64,000 nt of DNA from Diaphorobacter sp. HDW4A (GTDB taxonomy: Bacteria; Pseudomonadota; Gammaproteobacteria; Burkholderiales; Burkholderiaceae_C), in NCBI RefSeq assembly GCF_011305995.1, contig NZ_CP049910.1, positions 1,550,001-1,614,000 on the forward strand, read 5' to 3'. Below the pieces are notes generated by a model. That model was not told the origin of the DNA. It worked only from the letters and a program-made list of their open reading frames with translations, and searched no databases. Positions 32,991-43,200 of this stretch are shown one piece after another. The number at the start of each line of letters is the position of its first letter. Position 1 is the first letter of the stretch. The translations under genes and the position numbers were made by a program.

Positions 32991-33404
32991 TCAACGGGAA
33001 GGCTGGTCTGTGTTCGTGCTGGCGTTCGCTTCAAAGCGCGCGACTTCTTCAAGCAGCATTGGTGCGCCCATGCTGTTGGCATGCAGGCCGAGCACGCTCA
33101 CGCCCTGCAGCACGGCGGCGATTTCTTCCTTGGTCGCGCCAAGTTCGAGCGCGCGGCGGATGTGGCGGCGCGTGCCAGGGCCATACATGTGGGTGCAGGA
33201 GGCATCGACCGCGATGGAGATGAACTCCCAGACCTTGGGCTCGATGAGGCCCTTGGTCATGGGGTGCATGGCCATGTCGAGGAATTTTTCGGTCCACACG
33301 GGGTCGAGCTCGGTGAAGCTGTTCCACTCGGGATTCCAGTAGCCGCTCTCGCGCAGGCGGTCACTGATGGGGGTGTCGGGCGTGTTGGTGGTTGGAGTTG
33401 TCAT
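32991..33404 (-). CDS. carboxymuconolactone decarboxylase/AhpD-fold protein
   Basis: A 137-residue all-helical CMD-family protein. The recognisable core is GLIEPKVWEFISIAVDASCTHM split over two helices, then GTRRHIRRALELGATKEEIAAVL (about 80-102), the family's second helix pair. Peroxidase-type AhpD proteins have C-x-x-C; here only one Cys is present (DASCTHM), so it is not a canonical alkylhydroperoxidase and may act as a lyase or isomerase. The ATG overlaps the stop of the Bug gene by 4 bases (ATGA), indicating translational coupling. Confidence 0.88.
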   Translation of the reverse strand: MTTPTTNTPDTPISDRLRESGYWNPEWNSFTELDPVWTEKFLDMAMHPMTKGLIEPKVWEFISIAVDASCTHMYGPGTRRHIRRALELGATKEEIAAVLQGVSVLGLHANSMGAPMLLEEVARFEANASTNTDQPSR

Positions 33405-34387
33405 GGCTGGTAGTTCATGGCGCGCAAGGCCTGGCCGGTGCGCTCGTTTTCACGCTTGAGGAAGTCGGCGAGCTCATTCATTGATTGCTTTGGCTTGCCC
33501 GCATCCATGCCGAGCGCGGCGAGCTGGCTCTTGACCGATGCGGAGGCCACGGCCTTGAGCAGTTCCTGCTGCAGGCGGTTGCGCACATCGGCGGGAATGT
33601 CGGGCGTGGACCAGACCGTTGTGCCCATGATCTGGCTGAGATTCGGATAGCCGGCTTCGGCCAGCGTCGGTACATCGGGCATGAAGGGCGAGCGTTCGGG
33701 TGAGGTGACAGCGAGCGCGCGCACCTTGCCGGTCTTGAACAGCGGCAGGGCCGTGCCCATGCCGTCGAACATGAACTGGATCTGTCCGCCCATCACGTCG
33801 GTGAGCGCGGGCGGCGAGCCCTTGTAGCCCACATGCTCCATGTCGAGACCTGCGGCTTTGTTGAACTGCATGCCCTTGATGTGCGAGAGTGTGCCGGGGC
33901 TGTATGAGGCATACGAAATCTTGCCGGGCCGCGCCTTCACGTAGGTCACCATGTCGGCAACGTTCTTCACGGGCAGCTTCGGATCGGCCACCAGCACCAG
34001 TGGCACGCTCGCGACCTCGGCCACGGGCGCGAGGTCCTTGAACGGATCGAAGCGGAATTTGTAGCTGTGCGGGCCCTCGGTCACCAGCGAATTGGGCGAG
34101 AGCACGAAGGTGTAGCCGTCGCGTGAACCGAGCATGGTCTCGACCGCGATGATGCCGCCCGCGCCCGGCTTGTTCTCGACGATGACGGTCTGCTTGAGAT
34201 CCTGGCGCAGGCTCTCGGCGATGGTGCGCGCGATCATGTCGGATGCGCCACCTGCGGGCGCGGGCACGATGAGGCGGATCGGCTTGCTGGGCCAGGCGCT
34301 GTCGGCCAGCGCGTGAGTCACGGGCAGAGTGGCGAGAAGCGCGGCAAGACAGGCGCGGCGCGTGATGGAGGGAGCTGTGGAAGTCAT
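33401..34387 (-). CDS. Bug/TctC-family solute-binding protein
   Basis: Periplasmic receptor of 328 residues with a signal peptide (RRACLAALLATLPVTHALA). It shows the Bug pattern WPSKPIRLIVPAPAGGASDM, VENKPGAGGIIAVE, SYASYSPGTLSHIKG, EHVGYKGSPPALTDVMGG and SPERSPFMPDVPTLAEAG. It resembles the orphan Bug at 14600. The start at 34387 has AAAGAGACA before it. It is the second gene of the BKACE operon, so it probably recognises the pathway's acid substrate. No TctA/TctB genes are visible, so the membrane partner must be elsewhere. Confidence 0.92.
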   Translation of the reverse strand: MTSTAPSITRRACLAALLATLPVTHALADSAWPSKPIRLIVPAPAGGASDMIARTIAESLRQDLKQTVIVENKPGAGGIIAVETMLGSRDGYTFVLSPNSLVTEGPHSYKFRFDPFKDLAPVAEVASVPLVLVADPKLPVKNVADMVTYVKARPGKISYASYSPGTLSHIKGMQFNKAAGLDMEHVGYKGSPPALTDVMGGQIQFMFDGMGTALPLFKTGKVRALAVTSPERSPFMPDVPTLAEAGYPNLSQIMGTTVWSTPDIPADVRNRLQQELLKAVASASVKSQLAALGMDAGKPKQSMNELADFLKRENERTGQALRAMNYQP

Positions 34388-34502
34388 TTGTCTCTTTCTC
34401 AATGCGCGGCGCAGAGCCCACCATCGAGCCCTGCGCGCGCTTTTCTCTTTTCTTTTTCTTGTTCGTCTTATGGTTTCAAGTGGCTTTCAGCCACGAAGAA
34501 AT

Positions 34503-35561
34503 TCAGGCCACCTTGCGCAGAAAGCCTTGTTGGCCGCCATTGCGGTTCGGTGCAAAGCCGTTCTTCTCCAGCGACTCTTCGGTGGTGTCGTAGAACACGC
34601 CGATCTGGCACATCTCGCGCGCCTGGGCGGGCGTGGCGATGGGGCGGCTGCATTCCTTGGCGATGCGCACCAGTTGCTCGATCTGGGCGACGGTGCCCAT
34701 CTTCTCGGTGCGGGTCTGGTTCCAGAGGTTGTCTTCGGTGCCGCAGCGCACGTGCAGGCCCATGGCGATGCCCATCATGTTGATCGGCAGGACGTTGAGC
34801 ACCGAGGCCTCGACGGTGAGGATGGCGCCGTCCGGCACGGCGCGCACGAAGTTGGCCAGGCTGTAGATGCTGGGCGCGTCCATGCCGCCGCCAATCGCCA
34901 CCCAGTTCATGACCAGCGGGCCCTTGTAGATGCCGCGACGCATCAGGCGCTCGACCGATTCGAAGCTGTTGATGTTGTAGCACTGGAAGGCGCTCTGGAT
35001 GCCGGCTTCGGTCAGGCGGCGGATGTGTTCCTCGGCCCAGCCCGGCTGCGCGGGCACGGTCATTTCCTTGTAGGCATTGAAGACGGCGGGGTCTTCCATC
35101 GACGTGCCCTTGATGTCGCGCGCGTCGAATTGCTCAAGGATGTTCATCTGCGAGGTGTTGACGGTCACGGTGACCTGGTCGGGCTTGGGGTCGAGCTCGG
35201 CCAGCATGTGGCGCGTGTCGTCGGACAGCCACTTGGCGGCGGCGCCGTCGGTCTCGGGCGCGAAGCTGATCGAGCCGCCGACCTGGATGATCATCTCGGG
35301 CACGCGGGCACGCACGCCAGCGATCAGCTCGTTGAATTTGGACAGGCGCTTGCTGCCGCGGCCATCGAGCTCACGCACATGCAGGTGCAGCACTTGCGCG
35401 CCGGCGTTGTAGCAGTCGACTGCCTTCTGGATCTGCTCTTCCATGGTGACCGCGATCTCACCGGGGAAGTCATCGGGCATCCACGAAGGCGCGTAGGGCG
35501 CGGCGGTAATGATCAGCGGTTGCTGGTTTTCGGGGAACAGGTGGCCGTCGAGGAAGTTCAT
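34503..35561 (-). CDS. beta-keto acid cleavage enzyme (BKACE / DUF849), copy 2
   Basis: Second BKACE, 352 residues, about 40 longer than copy 1. Metal ligands are His59 and His61 in QVLHLHVRELDG and Glu276 in RCGTEDNLW. VGGSISFAPET and MNWVAIGGGMDAPS differ from the matching loops of copy 1, which suggests a different keto acid. The C-terminus extends past the barrel with FAPNRNGGQQGFLRKVA. It is the first gene of the operon, with 115 bp to the Bug gene, and is divergent from an AraC regulator. Whether the two copies act in sequence, as a heteromer or on different substrates is open. Confidence 0.9.
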   Translation of the reverse strand: MNFLDGHLFPENQQPLIITAAPYAPSWMPDDFPGEIAVTMEEQIQKAVDCYNAGAQVLHLHVRELDGRGSKRLSKFNELIAGVRARVPEMIIQVGGSISFAPETDGAAAKWLSDDTRHMLAELDPKPDQVTVTVNTSQMNILEQFDARDIKGTSMEDPAVFNAYKEMTVPAQPGWAEEHIRRLTEAGIQSAFQCYNINSFESVERLMRRGIYKGPLVMNWVAIGGGMDAPSIYSLANFVRAVPDGAILTVEASVLNVLPINMMGIAMGLHVRCGTEDNLWNQTRTEKMGTVAQIEQLVRIAKECSRPIATPAQAREMCQIGVFYDTTEESLEKNGFAPNRNGGQQGFLRKVA

Positions 35562-35679
35562 GGTGTGCCTTTCAAAAGCTTGGGTGGCTTGGTAGTTGGA
35601 ATCCGCCAGAGGAAGGTGTTGAAGCGGTCTCCGATGACACTGAATTTAGGGATATAGTTGCTCTGGTGTTTGACGTTTC

Positions 35680-35707
35680 GGGACACTGATTTGTCCTTAT
35701 GGGACAC
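35680..35707. promoter_or_regulatory. direct repeat with 21-bp period, candidate AraC-family operator
   Basis: GGGACAC occurs at 35680-35686 and again at 35701-35707 in the same orientation, exactly 21 bp apart, each preceded by TT and two variable bases. Two direct half-sites on one helix face are the usual AraC/XylS binding pattern. The pair lies between BKACE copy 2 (start 35561) and the AraC gene (start 35723). Confidence 0.5.
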
Positions 35708-35722
35708 CAAGGGAAAACCTCT

Positions 35723-36703
35723 ATGACCGCCCTGATGCGCAGCGCCAGCCTCACCCATTACGCCGATCTGGCCACCAGCGTGGGTCTCGTGCCGCTCGAT
35801 ATGCTGGCGGCCGTGGGCTTGCCGCGCTCGTGTTTTGACAACACCGAGCTGCGCATTCCGGCAGCCTCGGTGATGCGGTTGATGGAGCTGTCGGCCGAGG
35901 TGTCGGGCGAGGAGGCGTTCGGGTTGCGCCTGTCGGTCACGCGGCGGCTGTCGTCGTTCGGCGTGGTGGGCATGCTGGCGCGCGACGAGCCCACGCTGCG
36001 CCATGCGCTCGACACGCTCACGCGTTATCTCTATCTGCACAACGAAAGCCTGACCACTCAGATCCACGAAGCGGGAGGCGTGGCGGTGATCGAGCAACTG
36101 CTGCTGCCGTCGGTGGGCGCGGGGCGGCAGTCGGTGGAGCTGGCGATGGGCGCGCTCTACCACACGCTGTGCCTCGCGCTCGGCAAGGATTGGCAGCCGC
36201 GCAGCGTGAGCTTCATGCATCCGCAGCCGGCCAATCTGTCATGGCATCGCAGCATCCTCGGCAGCAACCTGCTGTTCTCACAGGATTACAACGGCATAGC
36301 GCTGCTGTCGAGCGACATGGACGCGCCGCTGCACTTTGCCGATCCCGCCATGCGCCAGCAGGTGCGCCAGTTGGTGCATGACGATCTCGCGGGCCACAGC
36401 TTCACTTTTCGCGACGAGGTCGAGCAGTTGATCACCGCGCTGCTGCCCACGGGCCGCTGCAGCGCAGACCAGATCGCCATGCATCTGGGCGTGGACCGGC
36501 GCACGGTGCACAGGCGGCTGCTCGTGCACGGTACAACGTTCACCGAACTGCTCGACGAAATCCGCGCCGAGCAGGCGCAGCGGCTGATGGACTACGGCGA
36601 CCGCAAGCTCTCGGACATCGCCCCGCTGCTGGGTTTCAGCAGCCTGAGCGCGTTCTCGCGGTGGAAGCGTGGGATGGGCGCGAAGAACAAAGCGCAGGGG
36701 TGA
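35723..36703 (+). CDS. AraC-family regulator (arabinose-binding-like N-terminus)
   Basis: A 326-residue regulator with the same architecture as that at 15794: an N-terminal Arabinose_bd-type sensor (VGLVPLDMLAAVGLPRSCF, then FGVVGMLARDEPTLRHAL) and a C-terminal AraC domain with MHLGVDRRTVHRRLLVHGTTF and KLSDIAPLLGFSSLSAFSRWF-like residues (it ends FSRWKRG). The start at 35723 is preferred over 35699, since the longer form lacks a ribosome site and would begin inside the proposed operator. It is divergent from the BKACE operon and very probably its activator. Its stop codon directly abuts that of the convergent response-regulator gene. Confidence 0.9.
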   Translation: MTALMRSASLTHYADLATSVGLVPLDMLAAVGLPRSCFDNTELRIPAASVMRLMELSAEVSGEEAFGLRLSVTRRLSSFGVVGMLARDEPTLRHALDTLTRYLYLHNESLTTQIHEAGGVAVIEQLLLPSVGAGRQSVELAMGALYHTLCLALGKDWQPRSVSFMHPQPANLSWHRSILGSNLLFSQDYNGIALLSSDMDAPLHFADPAMRQQVRQLVHDDLAGHSFTFRDEVEQLITALLPTGRCSADQIAMHLGVDRRTVHRRLLVHGTTFTELLDEIRAEQAQRLMDYGDRKLSDIAPLLGFSSLSAFSRWKRGMGAKNKAQG

Positions 36704-37435
36704 TCAACCGCCGTCGTCCAGTACCTCAAGCCGGTAGCCGACGCCGTAGACCGAGCGGATCGGCTCGTCCTCGCTGCCCGCGTCGAGCAGCTTGCGGCGC
36801 AGGTTTTTGATGTGGCTGTCGATGGTGCGGTCCACGACCACGCGGTGATCGGGGTAGAGCCGGTTCATGAGCTGGTCGCGCGACCACACGCGCAGCGGCG
36901 ACGCCGCGAGCGAGCTGAGCAGGCGGAACTCGACTGGCGTGAGATCGAGAGCACGGCCGCGAAATCGCGCACCGAAGTTGGCCTCGTCGATCTCAAGCAC
37001 CCGCGCCATCTGCGCGGGCGAGTGGCGGTAACGCCGCAGCACGGCGGTGACGCGGGCCACCACCTCGCGCGGGCTGAACGGCTTGCAGACATAGTCGTCC
37101 GCGCCGACTTGCAGGCCGAGCAGGCGATCCACCTCGTCGACCCGCGCGGTCACCATGATGACGGGCACCTCGCTGCGCGCGCGCAGGTCGCGGCACAGGT
37201 CCACGCCGCTGCGGTGGGGCAGCATCAGGTCGAGCAGGACGAGGTCGTGGTGGCGCTGCGCGTAGGCGTCGAGCACTTGCGCGCCGTCGGCGATCCATTC
37301 GGTGCGAAAGCCTGCGGCCTTGAGGTAGTCGCCGAGCACCGAGGCAAGGCGCGGTTCATCCTCGACGATGAGAATGAGGGCACCGCCGGTGGGCGTGTTC
37401 TGGTCGTCGCTCGTCATGTGGATGCTCATATTCAC
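36704..37435 (-). CDS. OmpR-family response regulator (BaeR/AdeR-like)
   Basis: A 243-residue two-component regulator. The receiver domain (about 19-135) has the acidic pair in VEDEP, phosphoacceptor Asp69 in LVLLDLMLP and Lys118 in CKPFSP. The winged-helix DNA-binding domain (about 145-240) has LTPVEFRLLSSLAASP and the closing SVYGVGYRLEV. The GTG start at 37435 overlaps the kinase stop (GTGA), so translation is coupled; ATG at 37429 is an alternative. It is encoded after the kinase and divergently from the RND efflux operon, as with BaeSR and AdeRS, so it probably controls that pump. Confidence 0.92.
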   Translation of the reverse strand: MNMSIHMTSDDQNTPTGGALILIVEDEPRLASVLGDYLKAAGFRTEWIADGAQVLDAYAQRHHDLVLLDLMLPHRSGVDLCRDLRARSEVPVIMVTARVDEVDRLLGLQVGADDYVCKPFSPREVVARVTAVLRRYRHSPAQMARVLEIDEANFGARFRGRALDLTPVEFRLLSSLAASPLRVWSRDQLMNRLYPDHRVVVDRTIDSHIKNLRRKLLDAGSEDEPIRSVYGVGYRLEVLDDGG

Positions 37436-38835
37436 GCGCCTGTTGGTGGTGCCTGCAGCGGAATGCGGATGACGATGCGCAGGCCGCCGAGCGCGGAGGC
37501 CTCGGCGTGGATGCTGCCGCCGTGCGACTCGACGATGTTCCGGCAGATCGCAAGGCCCAGGCCGCTGCCGCCGCTCGCACGGTTGCGTGAGGCCTCGACG
37601 CGGTAGAAGCGGTCGAACAGGCGCTCGCGCTGCTCGGGTTCGACGCCGGGTGCGGAGTCTTCGATGCTGACGTGGGCCTCGCCGCCGGACTCGTGGATCT
37701 GCACCTGGATGCGGCCGCCCGCATCGGTGTAGCGAATGGCGTTCTCGAGCAGGTTGGACATGAGCTGCTGCAAGCGGCTCTCGTCGCCGTGAATGTAGAT
37801 CGGCGCGTCTTCGGTGCCGATCAGCTGCAGCGCAAGCCCGCTGTCGGCCGCGCGCGCCTGCAGGTTGACGGCGGTGGACTGCACGATGCGGCGCAGGTCG
37901 ATGTTCTCGAACTCGTAGCTGAACTGGCCGGTCTGCGTGACGGCGAGATCGTAGAAATCATCGACCAGCTTGTGGAGCTGCTGCACCTCGTTTTGCAGCG
38001 GCGCGAGCGTGGCGAGGTTCATCGGGCGGATGCCGTCCTGAATGGCCTCGAGTTCGGCCTTGAGCACGGCCAGTGGCGTGCGCAGCTCGTGCGAGATGTC
38101 GGCCATGAAGGCGCGGCGGTTCTGCTCGATGTTCTCGAGCTTGCTGGCGAGCTGGGAGATGTCGCTTGCAAGCCGGTCGACCTCGTCGCGGTTCATCGAC
38201 GCGATGCGCTGCGAGTAGTCGCCCTGCGCGAGCTTGTGCACGAACTGCGTGAGCGCCTTGAGCCGCTTGAGCAAGGTGCTGGTGAGCAGCAGCGAAATCA
38301 GCGCGGCCACCAGCACCGAGGCCGCACCGTTGACCCACCGGGCGCGTACCTGCGCGTCGTAGAAGCGCACATCGCCCGCGCTGATGGCCTTCTGGAATGG
38401 AACCATCGCAAGCCAACCTACCTGCGTACCGTTGCTCAGCACGGGCAGGCGCGTGGAGTCGTTCTCCATGCTGGCATTGGTGTTGCCCGCGATCAGATTG
38501 CCCTGCATGTCGAACAGCGCCAGGCGCGGCACCGCGCCGGTCTGGTCGGATACCGGCGGCACGCCACGCACCGGTGGCTCCGAGCCGTCCTGCGGGCGCA
38601 TCATGTGGAACCATTCGCGGGTGTTGGTGCGCAGGAACTCCCAGTCGCCATGCTCTGCATAGGCCGCGCCGACCTGCGGCGCGATGCCGCGCATGCGCTC
38701 TACGCCTTGCTCGTTGAGATAACCCAGAAAATCGCGGGTGAAGAAGTGGCGCGCGAACACGCCGTTGATGGCGAGCACCACGGCGCAGGCGGCAAGAATC
38801 GCGAGAAAGAGTTTGACCGAGAGTCTCAGTCGCAT
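37432..38835 (-). CDS. sensor histidine kinase (BaeS/AdeS-like)
   Basis: Inner-membrane kinase of 467 residues. Transmembrane segments lie near 8-28 (LSVKLFLAILAACAVVLAIN) and about 170-190, flanking a periplasmic sensor. HAMP is at about 190-240. The dimerisation helix has the phospho-His near residue 249 in ADISHELRTPLA. The ATP-binding domain shows the N-box NLLENAIRY, a G1 variant EDSAPGV and the G2 box GSGLGLAIC. It is the first gene of its unit. The 158-bp gap to the adaptor-protein gene of the pump holds both promoters. Envelope stress or drug sensing is inferred from the BaeS likeness. Confidence 0.92.
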   Translation of the reverse strand: MRLRLSVKLFLAILAACAVVLAINGVFARHFFTRDFLGYLNEQGVERMRGIAPQVGAAYAEHGDWEFLRTNTREWFHMMRPQDGSEPPVRGVPPVSDQTGAVPRLALFDMQGNLIAGNTNASMENDSTRLPVLSNGTQVGWLAMVPFQKAISAGDVRFYDAQVRARWVNGAASVLVAALISLLLTSTLLKRLKALTQFVHKLAQGDYSQRIASMNRDEVDRLASDISQLASKLENIEQNRRAFMADISHELRTPLAVLKAELEAIQDGIRPMNLATLAPLQNEVQQLHKLVDDFYDLAVTQTGQFSYEFENIDLRRIVQSTAVNLQARAADSGLALQLIGTEDAPIYIHGDESRLQQLMSNLLENAIRYTDAGGRIQVQIHESGGEAHVSIEDSAPGVEPEQRERLFDRFYRVEASRNRASGGSGLGLAICRNIVESHGGSIHAEASALGGLRIVIRIPLQAPPTGA

Positions 38836-38993
38836 GGGCTGGCCCGAAAAGTGTGGAGACCGGGCGATTGGGCACCAGAGCGGTGCGCGGCGTCAACTGG
38901 GCGGCAGGACATGCGCAGACAGTGCAGGGAATTCCATACTTCCTGCACATTTGGAATCGAACATGGGTGCTTTCCAATCTCAGCACCCGTCAG

Positions 38994-40235
38994 ATGGCCT
39001 CGTTTGCATGCTCTTTTTCCGGCAGGCGGCATTTCAGCCGCCTTTCTTTTTTGTCGCTTGCGCTGATCGCCGCAGGGCTAGTGGCGGGCTGCGGAAAGCA
39101 GCCACAGGCGGCACAAGGACCGGGAGGCCCGGGCGGAGCGCAGATGGCGATGGTCAGCGTGCAACCGGTGGTCGCCCAGCAGTTGGTGATGGAGCAGTCG
39201 CTCGTGGGGCGTACGGCGGCGCACATGGTTTCGGAGGTGCGGCCACAGGTCGGAGGCATCATCTTGAAGCGCCTGTTCACGGAAGGCCAGAGCGTGAAGG
39301 CGGGGCAGGTGCTCTACCAGATCGATCCGCGCACTTATGAGGCCAGCCTTGACAGCGCCAAGGGCCAGCTCGCGCAGGCCGAGGCGGCGGTGCTTGCGGC
39401 CAAGCCCAAGGCCGAGCGGTATCAGAATCTCGTGAAGATCGACGCCATCAGCAAGCAAGATGGCGACGACGCCATCGCCACGCTGCGCCAGAACGAGGCG
39501 GTCGTCGTATCGGTCAAAGCGGCGGTGCGCGCGGCCCAGATCAACCTGGAATTCACCAAAGTGACCGCGCCGATCAGTGGCCGCATCGGCACCTCGACGT
39601 TCACGCCGGGCGCGCTGGTCACGGCCAATCAGACCAATGCGCTGAGCACCATCCAGCAGCTCGATCCCCTCTATGTGGACGTGACGCAGACCAGCGCCCA
39701 GTTGCTCGCGCTGCGCAAGCAGATCGCCAGCGGCGCGCTCAAGGAGGTGAACGGCCGCGTGCCGGTGAAGATCGTGCTCGAGGACGGCAGCAGCTACGCG
39801 CATCAGGGCACGCTGGAGTTCATCGGCACCTCGGTCGATACCGGCACAGGCAACGTCTCGCTGCGCGCGATGGTGCCCAATCCGGAGGGCCTGCTGTTGC
39901 CCGGCACCTATGTGAAAGCGGTGATGCCGTCTGCGGTGAACGACCGCGCGATCCTGCTCGCGCAGAGCGTGGTTTCGCGTAACACCAAGGGCGAGCCGGT
40001 GGTCAAGCTGGTGGGCGAGTCGGGCAAGGTCGAGGAGCGCCTGATCCAGACCGGCGACGCGATCAACGATCAATGGGTGGTCACCAGCGGTTTGAAGGAG
40101 GGCGAGAGGGTCATCGTCGGCGGTGCGAGCACGGCGCGTGCGGGGCAGGACGCGAAGGTCGTGGAGCCAGCGGCAGCAAAGGCTTCCGCAGCGCAGGCCC
40201 CTGCGAGCGCGGCCAGTGCGGCCAGCGCGCGTTGA
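38994..40235 (+). CDS. RND efflux periplasmic adaptor (MexA/AcrA-type lipoprotein)
   Basis: Membrane-fusion protein of 413 residues linking the RND pump to its outer-membrane channel. The N-terminal lipoprotein signal ends in LVAGC, with Cys the likely lipidated residue. The lipoyl/barrel-sandwich halves lie around RPQVGGIILKRLFTEGQSVKAG and INLEFTKVTAPISGRIG, with a coiled-coil hairpin between. The C-terminus is Ala/Ser-rich. The start at 38994 gives a compact signal peptide; the frame extends upstream to 38853 without homology. The ribosome site is weak. The pump gene begins 15 bp downstream. Confidence 0.92.
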   Translation: MASFACSFSGRRHFSRLSFLSLALIAAGLVAGCGKQPQAAQGPGGPGGAQMAMVSVQPVVAQQLVMEQSLVGRTAAHMVSEVRPQVGGIILKRLFTEGQSVKAGQVLYQIDPRTYEASLDSAKGQLAQAEAAVLAAKPKAERYQNLVKIDAISKQDGDDAIATLRQNEAVVVSVKAAVRAAQINLEFTKVTAPISGRIGTSTFTPGALVTANQTNALSTIQQLDPLYVDVTQTSAQLLALRKQIASGALKEVNGRVPVKIVLEDGSSYAHQGTLEFIGTSVDTGTGNVSLRAMVPNPEGLLLPGTYVKAVMPSAVNDRAILLAQSVVSRNTKGEPVVKLVGESGKVEERLIQTGDAINDQWVVTSGLKEGERVIVGGASTARAGQDAKVVEPAAAKASAAQAPASAASAASAR

Positions 40236-40250
40236 GAGGAAGCACCACCG

Positions 40251-43200
40251 ATGTCACGCTTCTTCATCGACCGGCCCATCTTCGCGTGGGTCATCGCCAT
40301 CGTCATCACGCTTGCAGGCCTGCTGTCGATTTCCACGCTCCCCGTGGAGCAGTATCCGAACATCGCGCCGCCCTCGGTGACGATCCGCGCCACCTACACC
40401 GGAGCATCCGCCGAGACCACTGAGAACTCGGTCACCCAGGTGATCGAGCAGAACATGACGGGCCTCGACAACCTGCTCTACATGAGTTCGAGCAGCACGT
40501 CGGCGGGCAGCGCGCAGGTCACGCTGACCTTCGCCTCGGGCACCAATCCCGACATCGCGCAGGTGCAGGTGCAGAACAAACTGCAGCAGGCGCAGTCCAA
40601 GCTGCCAGACAGCGTGCAGGCCACGGGCGTCACCGTCACCAAGTCCTCGGGCAACATTTTCATGGTGCTGGCTTTCCATTCGGAAGACGGCAGCATGGAT
40701 GGCACCGACATATCCGACTACATGTCCTCGTCGCTGAAGGACCCGATCAGCCGCGTGAACGGTGTGGGCAACGTGCAGGTCATGGGTTCGGAATACGCGA
40801 TGCGCATCTGGCTCGATCCCGAGAAGATGCGCACCTACTCGCTGATGCCGTCCGATGTTTCCGCCGCGCTCAGCGCGCAGAACGCCGACGTGTCTTCGGG
40901 CTCGCTCGGCGAGGTGCCAGCGGTGCAGGGCCAGTTGCTCAATGCGACCGTGAAGTCGCGCAACCGCCTGCAGTCGGTAGATCAGTTCAAAAGTATCGTG
41001 CTCAAGTCTGACAGCCGCGGCGCCGTAGTGCGCCTGTCCGACGTGGCGCGCGTGGAGCTGGGCAGCCAGTCGTACTCGTCGGTCGGCAAGTTCAACGGCA
41101 AGCCCGCCGCCGCGCTCGGCATCGAGCTGGGTTCGGGCGCGAACGCGATGAACGTGTCCGACGCGGTCGAGGCCAAGCTCAAGGAGCTGGCTCCGTATTT
41201 CCCAAGCGGCCTTTCCTACAAGATCGCGCACAGCACCACGCCGTTCGTGAAGATCTCGATCCACGAGGTGGTGCAGACGCTGTTTGAGGCCATTGTGCTG
41301 GTGGTCGCGATCATGTACCTGTTCCTGCAGAACTGGCGCGTCACGCTGATTCCGGCGATTGCGGTGCCGGTCGTGCTGATGGGTACGTTCGGCGTGCTGT
41401 CGGTGTTCGGCTATTCGATCAACACGCTGTCGATGTTCGCGATGGTGCTGGCCATCGGCCTGCTGGTGGACGACGCCATCGTGGTGGTTGAGAACGTCGA
41501 GCGGGTGATGAGCGAGGAGGGCCTGTCGCCGTATGAGGCCACGCGCAAGTCGATGGGCCAGATCACTGGCGCGCTGGTCGGCATCGCGCTGGTGCTCACG
41601 GCGGTGTTCCTGCCGATGGCTTTCTTCGGCGGCTCGACCGGCGCGATCTACCGCCAGTTCTCGGTGACGATCGCGTCGGCCATGCTGCTGTCGGTACTGG
41701 TCGCGATGACGCTCACCCCGGCGCTCTGCGCCACCATGCTCAAGCCCATTGAAAAGGGCGGCCATGTCACGCCGCGCGGGCCGCTAGGGCGTTTCTTCGC
41801 GTGGTTCAACGAGCGCTTTGACAGCATGTCGCGCGGCTATGCGGGTGGGGTGAAGCGGATTGCGAAGAACCGCACGATCAGCCTTATCGTATTCGCCGCG
41901 ATTCTCGGCGCGATGGCGCTGCTGTTCATGCGCCTGCCAACCTCGTTCCTGCCTGAAGAAGATCAGGGCGCGCTGTTCGTGCAGATCAAGCTGCCTGCGG
42001 GCTCGACCCAGCAGCAGACGCTCAAGGTGATGGACGCCGTGTCCGAATATGTGCGCGAGCAGCCCGAGGTGGATTCGGTGATGGCGGTGGCGGGTTTCAG
42101 CTTTTCGGGCAGCGGCCAGAACGCGGGCATGGGCTTCATTCGCCTGAAAGACTGGAGCCTGCGCAAGGCCGATGCCAACGCCATCGGGCGGCGCATCACC
42201 ATGGCGATGATGCAGCGCTACAGCGATGCGCAGATCTTTGCGATTGCGCCCTCGGGCATTCCGGGGCTGGGGCAGAGCGCGGGCTTTACCCTGCAGCTGC
42301 TTGACCAGAACGGCGCGGGCCACGAGGCGCTGGTCGCCGCGCGCCAGCAGTTGCTCGCGCTTGCTGCCAAAAGCACCAAGGTGCAGGCGGTGCGCTATGG
42401 CAGTCTGGAAGATGCGGCCACGTTCAACATCAACGTGGACGACGCCAAGGCCGGCGCGCTCGGCGTCTCGCAGGGCGACATCAACAGCACGCTTGCGACG
42501 GCGCTCGGTAGTACCTATGTGAACGACTTCGTCAACCGGGGCCGCATCAAGAAGGTGTATGTGCAGGGCGATGCCGATGCGCGCATGCTGCCGGGCGACC
42601 TGAGCCGCTGGTCGGTGCGCAACGCGAGCGGCAACATGGTTCCGTTCTCGTCGTTCTCGACCACGGGCTGGGGCAACGCGGCCGCAGCGCTCGCGCGCTT
42701 CAACGGCACGGCGTCGATGGAAATCAGCGGCCAGGCCGCGCCGGGCGTGAGTTCGGGCGAGGCCATGGCCGAGATGGCGCGGCTGGTCAAGGATCTGCCG
42801 GGCGGCTTTGGCTACGCCTGGTCGGGCCTGTCGTTCCAGGAGCAGCAATCGGGCTCGCAGGCGCCGCTGCTCTATGCCGTGTCGCTGCTGTTCGTGTTCC
42901 TGTGTCTCGCGGCGCTGTATGAGAGTTGGTCGATTCCGTTCTCGGTGATGCTGGCTGTGCCCATCGGCATCGTGGGTGCGCTGCTGTTCACCACGCTGAG
43001 GGGCTTGAGCAATGACGTCTACTTTCAGGTGGGCCTGCTCGCGACCATCGGCCTTGCGGCCAAGAACGGTATTCTGATCGTCGAGTTCGCCAAGGAGTTG
43101 CAGGATGAGCAGGGCATGTCGCTGATCGACGCCACGCTGCACGCCGCGCAGCAGCGCCTGCGCCCGATTCTGATGACCTCGTTCGCCTTCATGCTCGGCG

